Shown piece after piece: positions 38,934-49,224 of a stretch of DNA of 64,000 nt; position 1 is the first letter of the stretch; the number at the start of each line of letters is the position of its first letter. A program made the position numbers and the translations under genes. A model generated the notes under the pieces. The model ran no database searches. It had not been told where the DNA came from and saw only the letters and a list, made by a program, of their open reading frames with translations. This DNA is from Symbiodinium sp. CCMP2592 (Eukaryota > Sar > Dinophyceae > Suessiales > Symbiodiniaceae): positions 398,501 through 462,500 of the forward strand of contig CAJNDT010003780.1 in assembly GCA_905221615.1 (NCBI GenBank), given 5' to 3'.

Positions 38934-39158
38934 TTGGATGTTTTTCCTTGTTCATGTCAGAAAAACGCCTTGAGCTGGCCCAGTCGCAAAACCGACACCT
39001 TCGCATCATCCCCGCCCGACGAAATAGCTGCAGGACACCCGCTCTCGGTGGCGCTTCTTGGCATGCAACACTCGGCATTGTGCAGCCTAGTTCAAGCAAT
39101 TGTGAAAGCCGGGGTGGGGGAGCAATCTAGAGTGCTATTGGCGCAATGCCTAACTTGA
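38934..39158 (+). CDS. Weak coding candidate, unknown protein
   Basis: A 74-codon stretch in unique, GC-balanced sequence, containing a plausible amphipathic region (HPLSVALLGMQHSALCSLVQ and onward) and ending TGA. Two other frames are also open over part of it. No domain recognised. Confidence 0.3.
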   Translation: MDVFPCSCQKNALSWPSRKTDTFASSPPDEIAAGHPLSVALLGMQHSALCSLVQAIVKAGVGEQSRVLLAQCLT

Positions 39159-39267
39159 ATCGCGAGCAACGTCCACGAAGCCCAGACGTCCAACCGATAC
39201 GAAGCACGTACGACATTGCAGTGACGATAGTAGCCACCCCCAATAGCGTAACATAGATTAATTAACA

Positions 39268-39370
39268 TAGGAGCCTTAATAAGTACCTATACTACTTTGG
39301 GGGGTTCTTTCCGATAATAGAGTAACTATAATATATGTCCCAAAACCATGTTCCAATTATTAAGGCCCCG
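39268..39370. mobile_element. Family A palindromic element
   Basis: ATAGGAGCCTTAATAAGTAC to AATTATTAAGGCCCCGAC. Confidence 0.75.
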
Positions 39371-39525
39371 ACATTAGTCCCTAAACCCCGAACTTCAAGG
39401 GCGGCCGGCCGTCGTCACGGAGTGCATCTTCGCGACCCGGGTTCAAGAAGGCATCGACCTTCTCGGAGATCACATCAGCAGGAGACTCAGAGGGCTTGGG
39501 ATTTAGAGTCGTGGCGGTCATGAAA

Positions 39526-39635
39526 GTGGGAGTTTCCGAAAGATAGTTAGGGATACCTTGTTTTAGGGTCCTCATGATAAGGATCCTACTGTTGAGGGTT
39601 GCTATATTAGGGTCCCCCATGTTCGGAAACTCCCA
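39526..39635. mobile_element. Family B palindromic element
   Basis: GTGGGAGTTTCCGAAAGATA to TGTTCGGAAACTCCCAA. Confidence 0.8.
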
Positions 39636-39799
39636 AGTCATCGCATCCGCCAGTCACTTCGATCAAGATCGACATCATGTCGATGAGCCACTAGTAGGCT
39701 CGACTTTAGGGTGTAGCTTTTAAGTCTGGCGTTCCGTTCTCGGACACATCTTTATGGGAGCCATTCTTGAAGCTGATCTTGCACCGCGCGCCCTAAGTT

Positions 39800-40160
39800 A
39801 TGCCAGCATCGTTACCCAAGCAGTGACAGAGCACCGGGCAGCATGACGACCATGAAGACCAGGACCAGGAGGACGATCATTGCGAGCAGAATGACCGCGA
39901 CCACCATGGAAACCATCCGGGACCGCCAGGAGACCAGGCGACCACCAGGAAAGGACCCGGGAATCTGCCAGAAATGCTTTCCGCGAAGTACTGGCATGAT
40001 TCAGAGGCGCGGCCATTCCAATGGCGCGAGAGTCCACGGCCAGAGGCCAAACACAGGCACGGCCAGCATCCCCTCATGTACTGGCGGGATTCAGGAGCAC
40101 GGACATCCTACTTGCCGCGGCCCACTGGCATTGTCTATCCAAGAACCTTACCTCCCTAAA
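39800..40160. other. Ambiguous coding region, either strand
   Basis: All of this 360-bp unique block is open in several frames. On + one frame contains two similar pieces (YWHDSEARPFQW and YWRDSGARTSYL). Just upstream a frame reads YASIVTQAVTEHRAA, recalling the segment after S5 in the channel. On minus one frame has a strongly hydrophobic helix (MVSMVVAVILLAMIVLLVLV). I cannot decide between them. Confidence 0.3.
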
Positions 40161-40454
40161 CCCCTAAACCATAATCTCACGCAGTCGCGGGTTCGCTGAA
40201 GCCGTTAAGACGTCCCCCACTATACCGGGGTTTCGTATTTGTCGTATAAGTTTGATTTTAGGGGTTTCAGGGTTTAGGGATTTAAGGGATTAGGGATTTT
40301 ATCCAGGGGTTTAGGCATGTAGGGTTTAGGGATTTAGGGGTTCAGGCTTTTCTGGAATTTCTACTCAGGGGCTGGCGCTTGAGAAAAGACACCCGGCCTT
40401 GCTAAGGCTGGAGAGGATCCGTGGCCTGGATGCAACCGACGATCTTTAGTAAGG

Positions 40455-40585
40455 ACCCAAACTTCAAAAAGGACGTATGCATATGAGCTCATATAGGGAT
40501 ATCCCTACCCTATTAGGCTACATTATAAGGGGAGCCACAGTCATATAAGATTATCCTATCCTTTTTGGGCTACACGATAACGGGG
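40455..40585. mobile_element. Diverged palindromic element
   Basis: AAAAAGGACGTATGCATATG and ATCCTATCCTTTTTGGGC flank GGATATCCCTACCCTATTAG. A relative may lie at 53.86 kb (GTAGGATAGGGATATCCC). Confidence 0.45.
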
Positions 40586-40796
40586 TTTATCGGGAATCTG
40601 CCTAGCCTTTGTTTTTGTTTTGCTTATGGGCTTTCTGGGGGCACTGGCCCCAGCGATCTACCGCGCTTCCCCAGGTAGCCCAGCATCTCTTGATTAGGCT
40701 CATTCCCTGTTGAAACATATCGTCTTTTCGTCGATTCATACACAGCAGGCATATTATACTGGGTAGTAGTAGATTGAATCTGACGCATCATGTGTA

Positions 40797-40797
<1 letters not shown>

Positions 40798-40830
<33 letters not shown>
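40798..40830. repeat. (TA)n microsatellite
   Basis: About 15 TA units. Confidence 0.95.
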
Positions 40831-40832
<2 letters not shown>

Positions 40833-41192
40833 TTAAATCACATTTAGTAGATGTTGTTCAAGAAAAACAGGATAATGATGAAAGCCATATTGTATAGCTC
40901 CAAGGCATACTTCTTACCGAGAGATGTTGGGCTTTTGAGTTTACGTTCGTGATACAGCCTCAGCCTACCCGGCATGACTGGATGGCTGTGCATGATACCG
41001 AGTAGAGCAGAATCAGTTTAGGGTTTAGGGGTTTAGGTTTAGGGGTTTAGGGTTTAGAATTTAGGGTTTAGGGGTGTAGAGTTTAGGGCTTCCACGAGAT
41101 CGGTTTGCGGCCGAAGCGTCTGCAAGATGCCCCGGAGCGGTCCAACGCAGTCAATTGAGTAACTTGCAACCTTCTTCGCAGTGATGTGCCAC

Positions 41193-41298
41193 TCCCAAAG
41201 GCTCCATGTACCCATATAGTAGGTACTGAGGCCTTAAAGGTATAGGGACCCCTTTGAGGCCTCAGTACCTACTATATGGGTACATGGAGCCTTTGGGA
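41193..41298. mobile_element. Family I palindromic element
   Basis: Perfect arms CCCAAAGGCTCCATGTACCC and GGGTACATGGAGCCTTTGGG. Confidence 0.88.
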
Positions 41299-41802
41299 CT
41301 GGGAGCGGCCATGCTTGAAGCGTGTGTACTCAGGTCCAGCCCCAAAGGAGAGGGCGGTGGCCGCGCGCGGCGCCTGTCCCTCATCCCAGCAGGACCATGT
41401 TCAAAAGTCGAAAGCTGCAGGAGTGTGTCCTGTTATTGCCAGAACTCTTGCTCAGACGATCATGTCTCGCTTTTTCCGAGAGTATCTGTGCAGCTTTGTC
41501 TTTCTATGCAATTCCGTGCTTAGCCTGTCTGCCGATCGTTCTAGCTCTTCTCTTTCCGTCTCTCCGTAAAGCTCTCTACGTCTCTGCCTTTCGCAGCTCC
41601 TGGTCCCAGCCATCGCTCAGCCGAATCCGCGAGCAGGGCACGCACAGGCAGTTCTCAAAACTTAGGGGTAAAACGGGCTCTAAATTATGAAAAGGGGACA
41701 TAGCAGGGAAGTCTACATATGATACATATGTCAGTCTTGTCCAGCTACACCGCAAAGCTCAGCAATTGGTCCAGTGGTTCTCTTGCGGATGAACCTGCGT
41801 GA

Positions 41803-42279
41803 GTGACTGCAGCCTCCCAGTCCTATGTATCAACTAGCACTCGAACTGATGAAGCTTCTCAGTCTGAGCATGCCCCCAGTCGTCAGTTGTCCTTTGGACT
41901 TTTTGGCACCTGTCTTGCGCTAGGACAGCTGCAACGCCAGCTTTCATTTGCCGACGAATCGCTTGACGAGTTGTCTGCAAACATCTTCACAGAGGAACCT
42001 GAACTTGACTGGCTCGATGCTTGTCGAAAGAAGGGGCTGCAGACCAATTCAAGGGGTCTCAAGAGTCGGGATACCTTGGTTCGGGATCATTCTAATGAGG
42101 TTCCTTCAGATATCTTCAGAAAAGGCTTTTCCTTTGGTCGGAGTTGCTCCGTGCGATTGCCAAGGAAGACTTTTGGAACCGCGTGCTCGTGGGAACACCC
42201 CCTGCCGAGTGCAGGGGTCTCTCCACTCGCTCCATCGACTACTGGGTGCGCCTGCTACAGGGTTACTGGTAGGGTTTAG
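41803..42279 (+). CDS. Candidate exon, Ser-rich protein with two RQLSF motifs
   Basis: A 158-codon stretch with consistent codon use in a repeat-free interval that starts right after a family I element and continues to 42.8 kb. It reads SRQLSFGLFGTCLALGQLQ, then RQLSFADESLDEL, and later FRKGFSFGRSCSVRLPRK. The repeated R-Q-L-S-F and the related GFSFGRS resemble basic-directed phosphorylation sites. A stop precedes the stretch directly, so it should be an internal or terminal exon. An overlapping frame is open from 41948 to 42394, but its composition looks less like protein. Family unknown. Confidence 0.45.
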   Translation: MTAASQSYVSTSTRTDEASQSEHAPSRQLSFGLFGTCLALGQLQRQLSFADESLDELSANIFTEEPELDWLDACRKKGLQTNSRGLKSRDTLVRDHSNEVPSDIFRKGFSFGRSCSVRLPRKTFGTACSWEHPLPSAGVSPLAPSTTGCACYRVTGRV

Positions 42280-42805
42280 GCCCAGCTTGCGATTTCAGGC
42301 CAGGGGTAATATCGAGTTGGCCATATCCCGGCACATGGTGTCCGTCGCTCTGCTTGTGTGGTGCTCCATGTGGTGGGACCTATCTGACATCTGATGCTGC
42401 TAGCACTTATCACAGGTCGAAATCTTCAATCGATGGCAAGCCATGGGATCATGGTCGCTTGGCCCATGGCAGGTGATCATCAGTCCATTTAGATTAAAGG
42501 CAGCTTGTTGGAACCAAGATGCTGAGTGGCAGCCGGAACCGTTGCCTTACGTGGGTCTCCAGCACATGCCTATAGAACAGGGATGCCGTTGTAGTACTGG
42601 TCTCGAAGTCCTTCTGCAATCTACTAACCACACGGGTGGCTTTTCTCATAGCTGTCATAGCTCACACAGCAGAATGTCACATGCCCGAAAAATAAACTGC
42701 GAAGTTCGACAAGACGATAGCATGCGATGCCGCGGCTCAGCCGAGGAAGCCAGGCAGTGCACCAAAGCCTCATGGCAGAGTTGGGACGTCCGTCGGGTTT
42801 TACTG

Positions 42806-42994
42806 TAGGGGCCTAACCTACCTAAACCCCCAAAAGTAGGTAAAATAATAGCCCAATACCTATAAAAGGAAATTAATCTACATACTTTGGGGGTCCAGGA
42901 AATAATGACCTATACGATTATGGGGGTTCCTTATTATAGCTAGAGTACAGTGGGCACCAAAACCCTATTCTAATTAGTATTACGGCCCCTATAG
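42806..42994. mobile_element. Family A element occupying an apparent intron
   Basis: TAGGGGCCTAACCTACC at the left and TATTACGGCCCCTATA at the right, with an inserted or duplicated central part including AATGACCTATACGATTATGG. The left T of the arm supplies the T of a GT donor, and the acceptor TAG follows the right arm directly. Confidence 0.75.
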
Positions 42995-42997
42995 TAG

Positions 42998-43153
42998 CAT
43001 CCGCTTGATGTTTCGCGCCTGGGGTCTGGGAGGGAGCTGGTTTTCCGGGATGTTCTTAGCAACCCTGAGCTTTGCACGCGGGATCGACCAAGGTTCATGG
43101 ATGCGTACGAGCTGCAAGAGCTTCTCTCCGTGCCCATGCAGATGCTTAGCTGA
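42998..43153 (+). CDS. Terminal exon candidate, unknown protein
   Basis: Starts at a TAG acceptor that touches the family A element and reads HPLDVSRLGSGRELVFRDVL, then SNPELCTRDRPRFMDAYELQ, then ELLSVPMQMLS and TGA at 43151. The reading looks like real protein with an acidic helical end. Probably the end of the gene that includes 41803-42279, though the intervening exons are not resolved. Not recognised. Confidence 0.5.
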   Translation, partial: HPLDVSRLGSGRELVFRDVLSNPELCTRDRPRFMDAYELQELLSVPMQMLS

Positions 43154-43559
43154 GCTGGTCGAGCTTTGGGTTTACGAACATGTTTCTCTGTCAAAGGAGA
43201 AACCCGTTCGTCAGTGATTGCTCCACGGTGTGAAACAGCTTGCAGTTCGGACATGCCCGTAACATTCACTGCAACTACTCTGCCTTCAAGGAAAACCCTC
43301 GCATGGGTCAAGCTCTTCGATCCTGCTGCATATGCCCAGCATGCAAGCACCAGGCCGGGACATCGACCCAATCCCTTGTAGAACCCTGCTATCTAGCAAC
43401 CGCTATATCATGAGACTACAACACCGTCTAAGCCCACTTTAAAGGAAGCCTAGAGGCCGAAACTCTAAAACCGGAGACTTGTGAGACTTTTAAACAAACG
43501 ACGACGAGTCGATAGCCGGTCAGATCAAGTTTGAACCCAAGCGCCCTTTTCCGCCACAT

Positions 43560-43690
43560 AGGCCTAAGCCCTAAACCCTATACTCTACTCTAGTCCCTAG
43601 ACCCTAATCCTAAGCCTAAAACCCTAAACCCTAAACCTAAGCCCTAAACCCTATATCCTAAGCCTAAGCTCTAAACCCCGCTCTAGGTCA
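43560..43690. repeat. CCCTAAACCCTA array
   Basis: Degenerate CCCTAAGCCTAAA-type heptamers. Confidence 0.8.
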
Positions 43691-43887
43691 GCCATGGACC
43701 TGAAGAGGGTGAAGATCTCAGTTCCTGCTTTCCTGGCATCCGGCATCTTCCTGTCAACGACGATCTCCAAGAGGCAGAAGATCCGGTTCTTGCTGCCTGG
43801 ACTTAGGCTTTAGGGGTTTAGGGTTTAAGGTTTAGGGTTTATAGGGTTTAGGGTGGTTGCCTGAACTTTGGACTGAAGGTTTATGCG

Positions 43888-44004
43888 TAGGGGCCTAAAT
43901 AATTACGAAGACTATTTTCTGGGATTCTTTCTATATTGTAATTATCGTATAATGGGCCCAAAACCCTATTCTAATTCTAATATTCTCACGATTAAGGCCC
44001 CTAC
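43888..44004. mobile_element. Family A palindromic element
   Basis: TAGGGGCCTAAATAATTACG to ACGATTAAGGCCCCTACA. Confidence 0.8.
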
Positions 44005-44138
44005 AGTCTGCGAGGGTTTTTTGGGTTTACGATGATTCGGGGCTGGATTTGTTCGCGAGGAGCAAGACGAAGCGACATGGGCTTTGCCGGGGATTTGCGA
44101 GATTGGGCTCCCCCGCTATTGTTTGAGGGTTGTGATAG

Positions 44139-44247
44139 CCCAAAGGCTCCATGTACCTTTATAGTAGATACTTAAGCCCCAAAGTAGTCCCTATATAGGT
44201 ACTTTAAGGCCTAAGTATCTACTATAAGGGTACATGGAGCCTTAGGG
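44139..44247. mobile_element. Family I palindromic element
   Basis: CCCAAAGGCTCCATGTACC and GGTACATGGAGCCTTAGGG arms. Confidence 0.85.
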
Positions 44248-44269
44248 TAGTATTTGAGGATCTTGTATT

Positions 44270-44365
44270 GCCTGAAGGACGCCCTAAACTATGGTAGTTA
44301 TGGTATATTCCTTATTACGGCTAATGCTTGATGTAAATCATAAACCGTAGTATTGAGGATGTCCT
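44270..44365. mobile_element. Family R palindromic element
   Basis: GAAGGACGCCCTAAACTATG and CATAAACCGTAGTATTGAGG with a central TATGGTATATTCC. Related to 27.63 kb. Confidence 0.45.
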
Positions 44366-44417
44366 TGCTTAGTGTTTGAACGAGGCGTTCCTTATGATGT
44401 CTGAATCTTTGAGACGT

Positions 44418-44507
44418 ACCTATGGTCTCCATTGTAGTTCTTTGTTGTGGCTTAACCGGCTTTAGATTAAGGATCCTAGAAGGTAACCCACAATGGAGAC
44501 TATCGGT
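44418..44507. mobile_element. Family K-like palindromic element
   Basis: ACCTATGGTCTCCATTGTAG and CAATGGAGACTATCGGTA arms. A longer relative lies at 57.8 kb. Confidence 0.75.
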
Positions 44508-44899
44508 AACATTTCAGTAAGCCAGGAGATCTTACCTGTTGCAGAATCAAGGCTGGGTCTCTTTGACGAGGAAGACAGCCGGATCCTAAATTCTTCGCAG
44601 TTTGTGGAGATGATTCTTGGTCTGAGAGCCAGTTGGGGTTTGGGATAACTCACAAATTGGAGATGCCTTCGGCTACAAGTCCAAATTTGTATGGCGGGAG
44701 GTGCACACTTTCCTGAACCCTATAAACCCCACACCTTGTAAAATGATCGCGCTACCGATTCGTGATGCATCTCCCTAGGCTTGGGAGCTTTGGGCGATGG
44801 CTTAAGAGTTTGGGATTTCGGGCTGATGCTCTTTTCGTTTTGGGGTTAAGGAACTTGTACCCAAAGCATCCTTCGCTGGGCCTTAGCTGGCATGCCCCA

Positions 44900-45420
44900 A
44901 ACTGCGAGTCCTAAACCCTAGAGCCCTAAAACCCTAAATCCCTAAACCCTAAGGCCCTATAGATCCCTTCTTAGGGAACCCTTTAAAACGATCCCTTCAA
45001 GGTACCCCACCTAAAGGCCCTAAGAACCTAAGGATCTCGCCCCTAAATCCTAAACCCTAAACCCCTAAACCCTAAACCCTAAACCCCCCCTAAAGCCCTA
45101 GAGCCCTATAGATCCCTTCTTAGGGAACCCTTAAAATCATCCCTTCAAGGAACCACCTAAAGCCCTAAGAACCGAAGGATCTCGTCTTTTTTGCACGGCA
45201 TCGCCTGCGCCTTTGCACTGGTGGACACCGTAAACCTTGCTCCGAAGAGTCTTGGAGGAAGACGGCTTAGGCTTTTACGTTTTAGGGTTTTGGGGTTTTG
45301 GGTTTAGGCTTTTGGGGTTTAGGGTTTTGGGGTTTTGGGTTTTAGGGTTTAGGGGTTTAGGGGTTTAGGGGTTTAGGGGTTTAGGGTTTAGGGCTTTAGG
45401 GTTTGAGGTTTTGGGTTTGG
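44900..45420. repeat. CCCTAAA arrays with a duplicated fragment, then TTTAGGG array
   Basis: CCCTATAGATCCCTTCTTAG occurs at 44956 and 45105, each followed by GGAACCCTTTAAA-like sequence and TAAGAACC(T/G)AAGGATCTCG. A TTTTGGGGTTTAGGG array follows from 45270. Confidence 0.85.
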
Positions 45421-45628
45421 GGCCGGAAGCTAACCTTGGAGGTTTTCGAGTTTGGGGTTTAGGGTTGCTGGGAGCTAAATTATGGACTTTTGCGCCTTAG
45501 GGTTCAGAGTTGAAATTGCGAGTGAGATCAGGTTGAGGTGAACCCTTGCTGAAGCATCATGGGGCTTCACGAAAGCCTTCCATTGTGAGCTTGACAGTTT
45601 CCCTGGCATTTGTCGGTGCATGTGCCAG

Positions 45629-45781
45629 GTGCAACCCAGACTCCCAACTGCGTCTTTGTTGCCGTTCTTGCTGCAGCATCTCAGGCCGAGTGTGCGTCGA
45701 AAGCTGGGAAAGTGCCTTTTCGACCGGGTGGTCGACAGGGCCTGCTGCAGGTTGCCTTTCTGGGAGGCAGCTTGGAGTTGA
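45629..45781 (+). CDS. Terminal exon candidate, unknown protein
   Basis: The acceptor is TGTGCCAG followed by GTG. The frame reads VQPRLPTASLLPFLLQHLRP, SVRRKLGKCLFDRVVDRACC and RLPFWEAAWS, then TGA. The alternation of hydrophobic and basic residues looks helical. Two other frames are open in the same interval, so confidence is limited. Confidence 0.35.
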   Translation: MQPRLPTASLLPFLLQHLRPSVRRKLGKCLFDRVVDRACCRLPFWEAAWS

Positions 45782-45894
45782 AATATGCGTCATAGCTGAT
45801 TTTTGAGAGCCAATACTATAACTTCGCAGCGAGCCAGCGACTCCGACCTGCGAAGTGTCCGAGACGCCGGAAGCATAACGTAGCGGAGTAAAGA

Positions 45895-46001
45895 ATTGGG
45901 AGTTTCCGAAAATTGGGGGTCCTTAATTTGGGGTCCTTATAATAAGGATCCTACTATTTAGGGTACTATATTAGGGTCCCCCATTTTCGGAAACTCCCAA
46001 T
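45895..46001. mobile_element. Family B palindromic element
   Basis: ATTGGGAGTTTCCGAAAATT and ATTTTCGGAAACTCCCAAT are perfectly complementary. The best-preserved family B copy here. Confidence 0.9.
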
Positions 46002-46084
46002 TATCAACAGAGCCAGGCCAAGAAGATCAAAGCCACAGACTCAGCTCCGATCTGGCTCATTGAAGAGTGCCTGGCTGGCGAAGC

Positions 46085-46500
46085 TTCGGGGTTCAGGGGG
46101 TTGGGGTTTAGGGTTCAGGGGTTCAGGGGGTTGGGTTTAGGGGCTTCAGGGGTTTAGGTATCAGGGGTTTAGGCGGTTTAGGGTTTAGGAGTTCAGGGGT
46201 TCAGGGGTTTCCGGTTTCGGAAGATTCGATCTTAGGGGACGTTTAAGCGATCTGTGTCATGCTTGTCTCATGTTGGCCGAGACCGGCCAGTCTGAGAAGC
46301 TTCGAAGAAGCATGCTGGAACTCTAGCTAAACCCTAAACCCTAAACCTGTGAGGTTTTCTGTTCTGCAGTTGGAAGAGGGCCCACAAAAAAAAACTAAAC
46401 CCTAAACCCCTAAACCCCTAAACCCTAAACCCTAAACCCTAAACCCTAAAACCTAAACCCTAAACCCTAAACCCCTAAACCCCTAAAACCCAAAACCCCA
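46085..46500. repeat. TTTAGGG/GGGTTCAGGG array and CCCTAAA array
   Basis: Two blocks in opposite orientation (46085-46215 and 46325-46500) around a short unique segment. Confidence 0.85.
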
Positions 46501-46589
46501 AGCCTCCGAGGTGGTTCCTGAGTGAAGGGGGAGAACTTCTCGCTGCTCCCTTCGCTCTGCTCTTAGAGCGCTTCTCCGTTCCTTAGGGG

Positions 46590-46715
46590 TACTTAGAAAT
46601 ATTTTTTAGTTTTTGGTTATAATTTTAATTGTTTGTTATGATTTTTAACTTTTGGTTATAATTTTTAGTTTTTGGTTATAATTTTTATTTTTTGGTTATA
46701 ACTCTTGGTTTTTAT
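46590..46715. repeat. Tandem repeat TTTTTGGTTATAATTTTTAG
   Basis: Five to six imperfect units of about 20 bp. Confidence 0.85.
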
Positions 46716-46780
46716 AATCCCTAGGAAACAGCTAAAATTATAACTTTTGTGCTAGGGTTCTGAGTTCAGTAAAAGGAACT

Positions 46781-46868
46781 CCAGAAAGTTGGAAAAGGGA
46801 TTAATGGTAGGATCCCCTAGAATTTACCTTAAAGGGGTTACGATAATCATATTCCAACTTTCTGGCTT
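46781..46868. mobile_element. Family M palindromic element
   Basis: CCAGAAAGTTGGAAAAGGGA and CATATTCCAACTTTCTGG arms. Confidence 0.8.
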
Positions 46869-46934
46869 CTACTGTATAGGTTCGTGAGCTTGAAGATGAC
46901 CCCGAGAGCCTCGAAGATGAGGAGGGCCTCTGGC

Positions 46935-47680
46935 CGAGGGTTTAGGGTTTTGGGGTTTAGGGAGGTTTAGGGATTATTAGGGTTTTGGGGTTTAGGGAGG
47001 TTTAGGTTGAGGGGTTTAGGGTTTAGGGGGTTTAGGGATGTTTAGGGTTTTAGGGTTTAGGGATGTTTAGGGGTTTGTTAGTAAGGGGTTTTGGGTTTGG
47101 GGGTTTAGGCTTCTGATTCAGGGGTTTAGGGGTTTAGGGTTTGCCGGTTCAGTGTTAAGGGAGTCGGGTGTCACCAATGCCTCCTCTTTCTGGTCCCAAG
47201 CCAGGCAAAGACTCCAAACCCCTTTACCCAGAACCCCCGACCCTCTGAATCCAAAACCGATAACCCGACTAAATAAGCCCCACTAGGCCTGGTAAACCCC
47301 GCACCCGAAACCTTAGACCCGAGACTAGACCCACGAAACCTTCAACGCTAAACCCCACCAAACGCCACTAAACCGACTGCACCCTAAACCCTACATCAAA
47401 GTACAACCCAGAACCCAACCCATCCCAACCCTAAACCCTACCTGTAACCAGCCTGACAGGATAAGAGTTTCAAGCTGTCCCACACAGCCCCGGTGGAGTT
47501 GCCCTTGCAGACAGCAGCCGCGTTGGACACGAGCTCCTCGCCTCAGGGGCCTGAGGAGATGGCGGATGTCAGGGTTTAGGGCTTTAGTGTTGGGGGTGAG
47601 GGTTGGGGGCGTTTAGGGTTTAGGGGTTCAGGGTTTAGAGGTTTTGGGTTTAGGGGTTTAGGGTTTAGGGGGTTTCAAGA
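46935..47680. repeat. Heptamer arrays, both orientations
   Basis: GGTTTAGGGATGTTTAGGG-type units to 47150, CCCTAAACC-type degenerate units 47210-47440, TTTAGGG again 47570-47680. Confidence 0.85.
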
Positions 47681-47913
47681 TTACGGGGGTGCGACACTTT
47701 GGGCAGAGACGTGAGCAGAAGCAGCAGAGCATGCGCAAAGGTGCTTGAATATGCCGTCGCAGGGCGCGCGCGTCGGGTCCAGCGGAAATCCTAAACCCTA
47801 AAGCCCCAGAATCCTAAACCTTAAACCCTCAATTCCGGTTTAGGCTTCACGGGTTCCTCGCCCGTGACTTGCACAGGTTTTCTCCGCCGTGATGAGATAG
47901 GCCGACTGGGCTT

Positions 47914-48024
47914 CCCAGAGAGCCCAATACTCCTTAATTAAGGAATATAGAATTCAATCATAATATGAATCCCCTCATAATTTAAGGTATATTCCATAAT
48001 GAAGGGGGTATTGGGCTCTGTGGG
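47914..48024. mobile_element. Family D palindromic element
   Basis: CCCAGAGAGCCCAATACTCC and GGGGTATTGGGCTCTGTGGG arms. Confidence 0.85.
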
Positions 48025-48883
48025 TTCGTCGTGGAGTTGGGGTGCGTACACTTCTTGGTGTGTGCTGAAGCGCACGACACTGTGGTCCCATTTTTTTGAA
48101 CCAAAGCTCCCCCTGTGTCAGAAGTTCCGGATCCATGACCCGGAATTACCCTGCTATGCGGCCTATGGGTAGTTATGTTGAAACGACAGCTTGGTGGAGC
48201 AACTGGATGAAAGCCTGAGTTTGCAGGTCTTGTGCGGAAAGTCTTCCGCGAGTGCGAGAGGCAGTGTGACTTCTCTTTGTCTCACGAAGACATCGGGCGC
48301 CACGTGGCTGCACGAACGGTGGCCTAAAGCTCAGCGCCAAAGCCTCGCATCTCGCCGAATCTGTGTGAGGTGCGCTCGGGGTGTTCATTCCGCCAGATCT
48401 ATGGTGCGACCGACTGGTACGAGGTGCGATCTTCAGATCGCACAACCATGCATGCACATAGGGCTAATGTAGATGCTTGCTTACTTTGAAATGCTGTTCC
48501 GACCTGCATCTGAGGTCTGGACGAGATGGAGCGTTTGCGGGGTCTCGGGCAGACTCTTGCACTGACTTGAAACATTGCGCTTTATTGCAGTACCGGCATC
48601 GTATGCGAACTTGCAACTTCAATCACGATTCCACAGAGGCAGGTGCCTCACGTCCGATGCAACAACAACGCTCTGAAGCTACACTTCTCTCACAGCTTCA
48701 GAGTTTTCATGTCTTCTCATAACATGTCTGCTTCGAAGACACAGCCACGAGGACACACAACAAACGAAACGCTGCGCGATGTCGATTTCTGCTTTCCTCG
48801 GGTGTTTGTGTTGGTGGTAGGGGCTAGAGGACGATTGGTTTGCACAGCGCCTATACTTAATCCGAGCTATGCGTTCATAGCAG

Positions 48884-49072
48884 GGCAATATTCCGAAGTC
48901 AAAAAGCACACTTTTCTCAGGAAGCCCATCTTATCGCTCTTCTTCAGAAAGCTGTGCCCGACTGTCAAGCCTCGCCACCTTCGGCTGTTCCAGATTTGGA
49001 TGAAAGAGTCGCTGGGAACGCAGCATCGGATTACCGTATGCAGTTCTCTCAAGATTCCGGAATGCTGGGAAG
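48884..49072 (+). CDS. Internal exon of an unknown gene
   Basis: The frame reads AIFRSQKAHFSQEAHLIALL, QKAVPDCQASPPSAVPDLDE, RVAGNAASDYRMQFSQDSGM and LG plus two bases. It was chosen over a longer overlapping frame (48643-49203) because it joins in phase through a 44-nt GT-AG intron to a helical C-terminus. The start is set at TTCATAGCAG followed by G. Upstream exons are not resolved, although 48.2-48.8 kb is also free of repeats and probably belongs to the same gene. Confidence 0.55.
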
Positions 49073-49116
49073 GTGCTGTAAACCCCTCATTAGCTGTTCT
49101 TGCCGGGAGCTGTAAG

Positions 49117-49222
49117 GTTGGACCATATAGAGGAGCTCAAGGTGCACTTGGCGACTTCCCGCCGCATGCAAGAGTACTTCGAAAGCTTCCAAGTTGCAGA
49201 TAAAGAGACAGAAAAGTTATAG
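49117..49222 (+). CDS. Terminal exon, coiled-coil-like C-terminus
   Basis: Completes an Arg codon and reads LDHIEELKVHLATSRRMQEY then FESFQVADKETEKL and TAG at 49220. The heptad-like spacing of Leu, Ile, Met and Phe suggests an amphipathic helix. The intron is 49073-49116 with GTGCTG and TGTAAG ends. Protein family not recognised. Confidence 0.6.
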
Positions 49223-49224
49223 GA

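Noticed and set aside
48643..49203. The 186-codon frame as a gene
   Set aside because: The overlapping frame that splices through the 44-nt intron gives a more protein-like sequence and a clean terminus.
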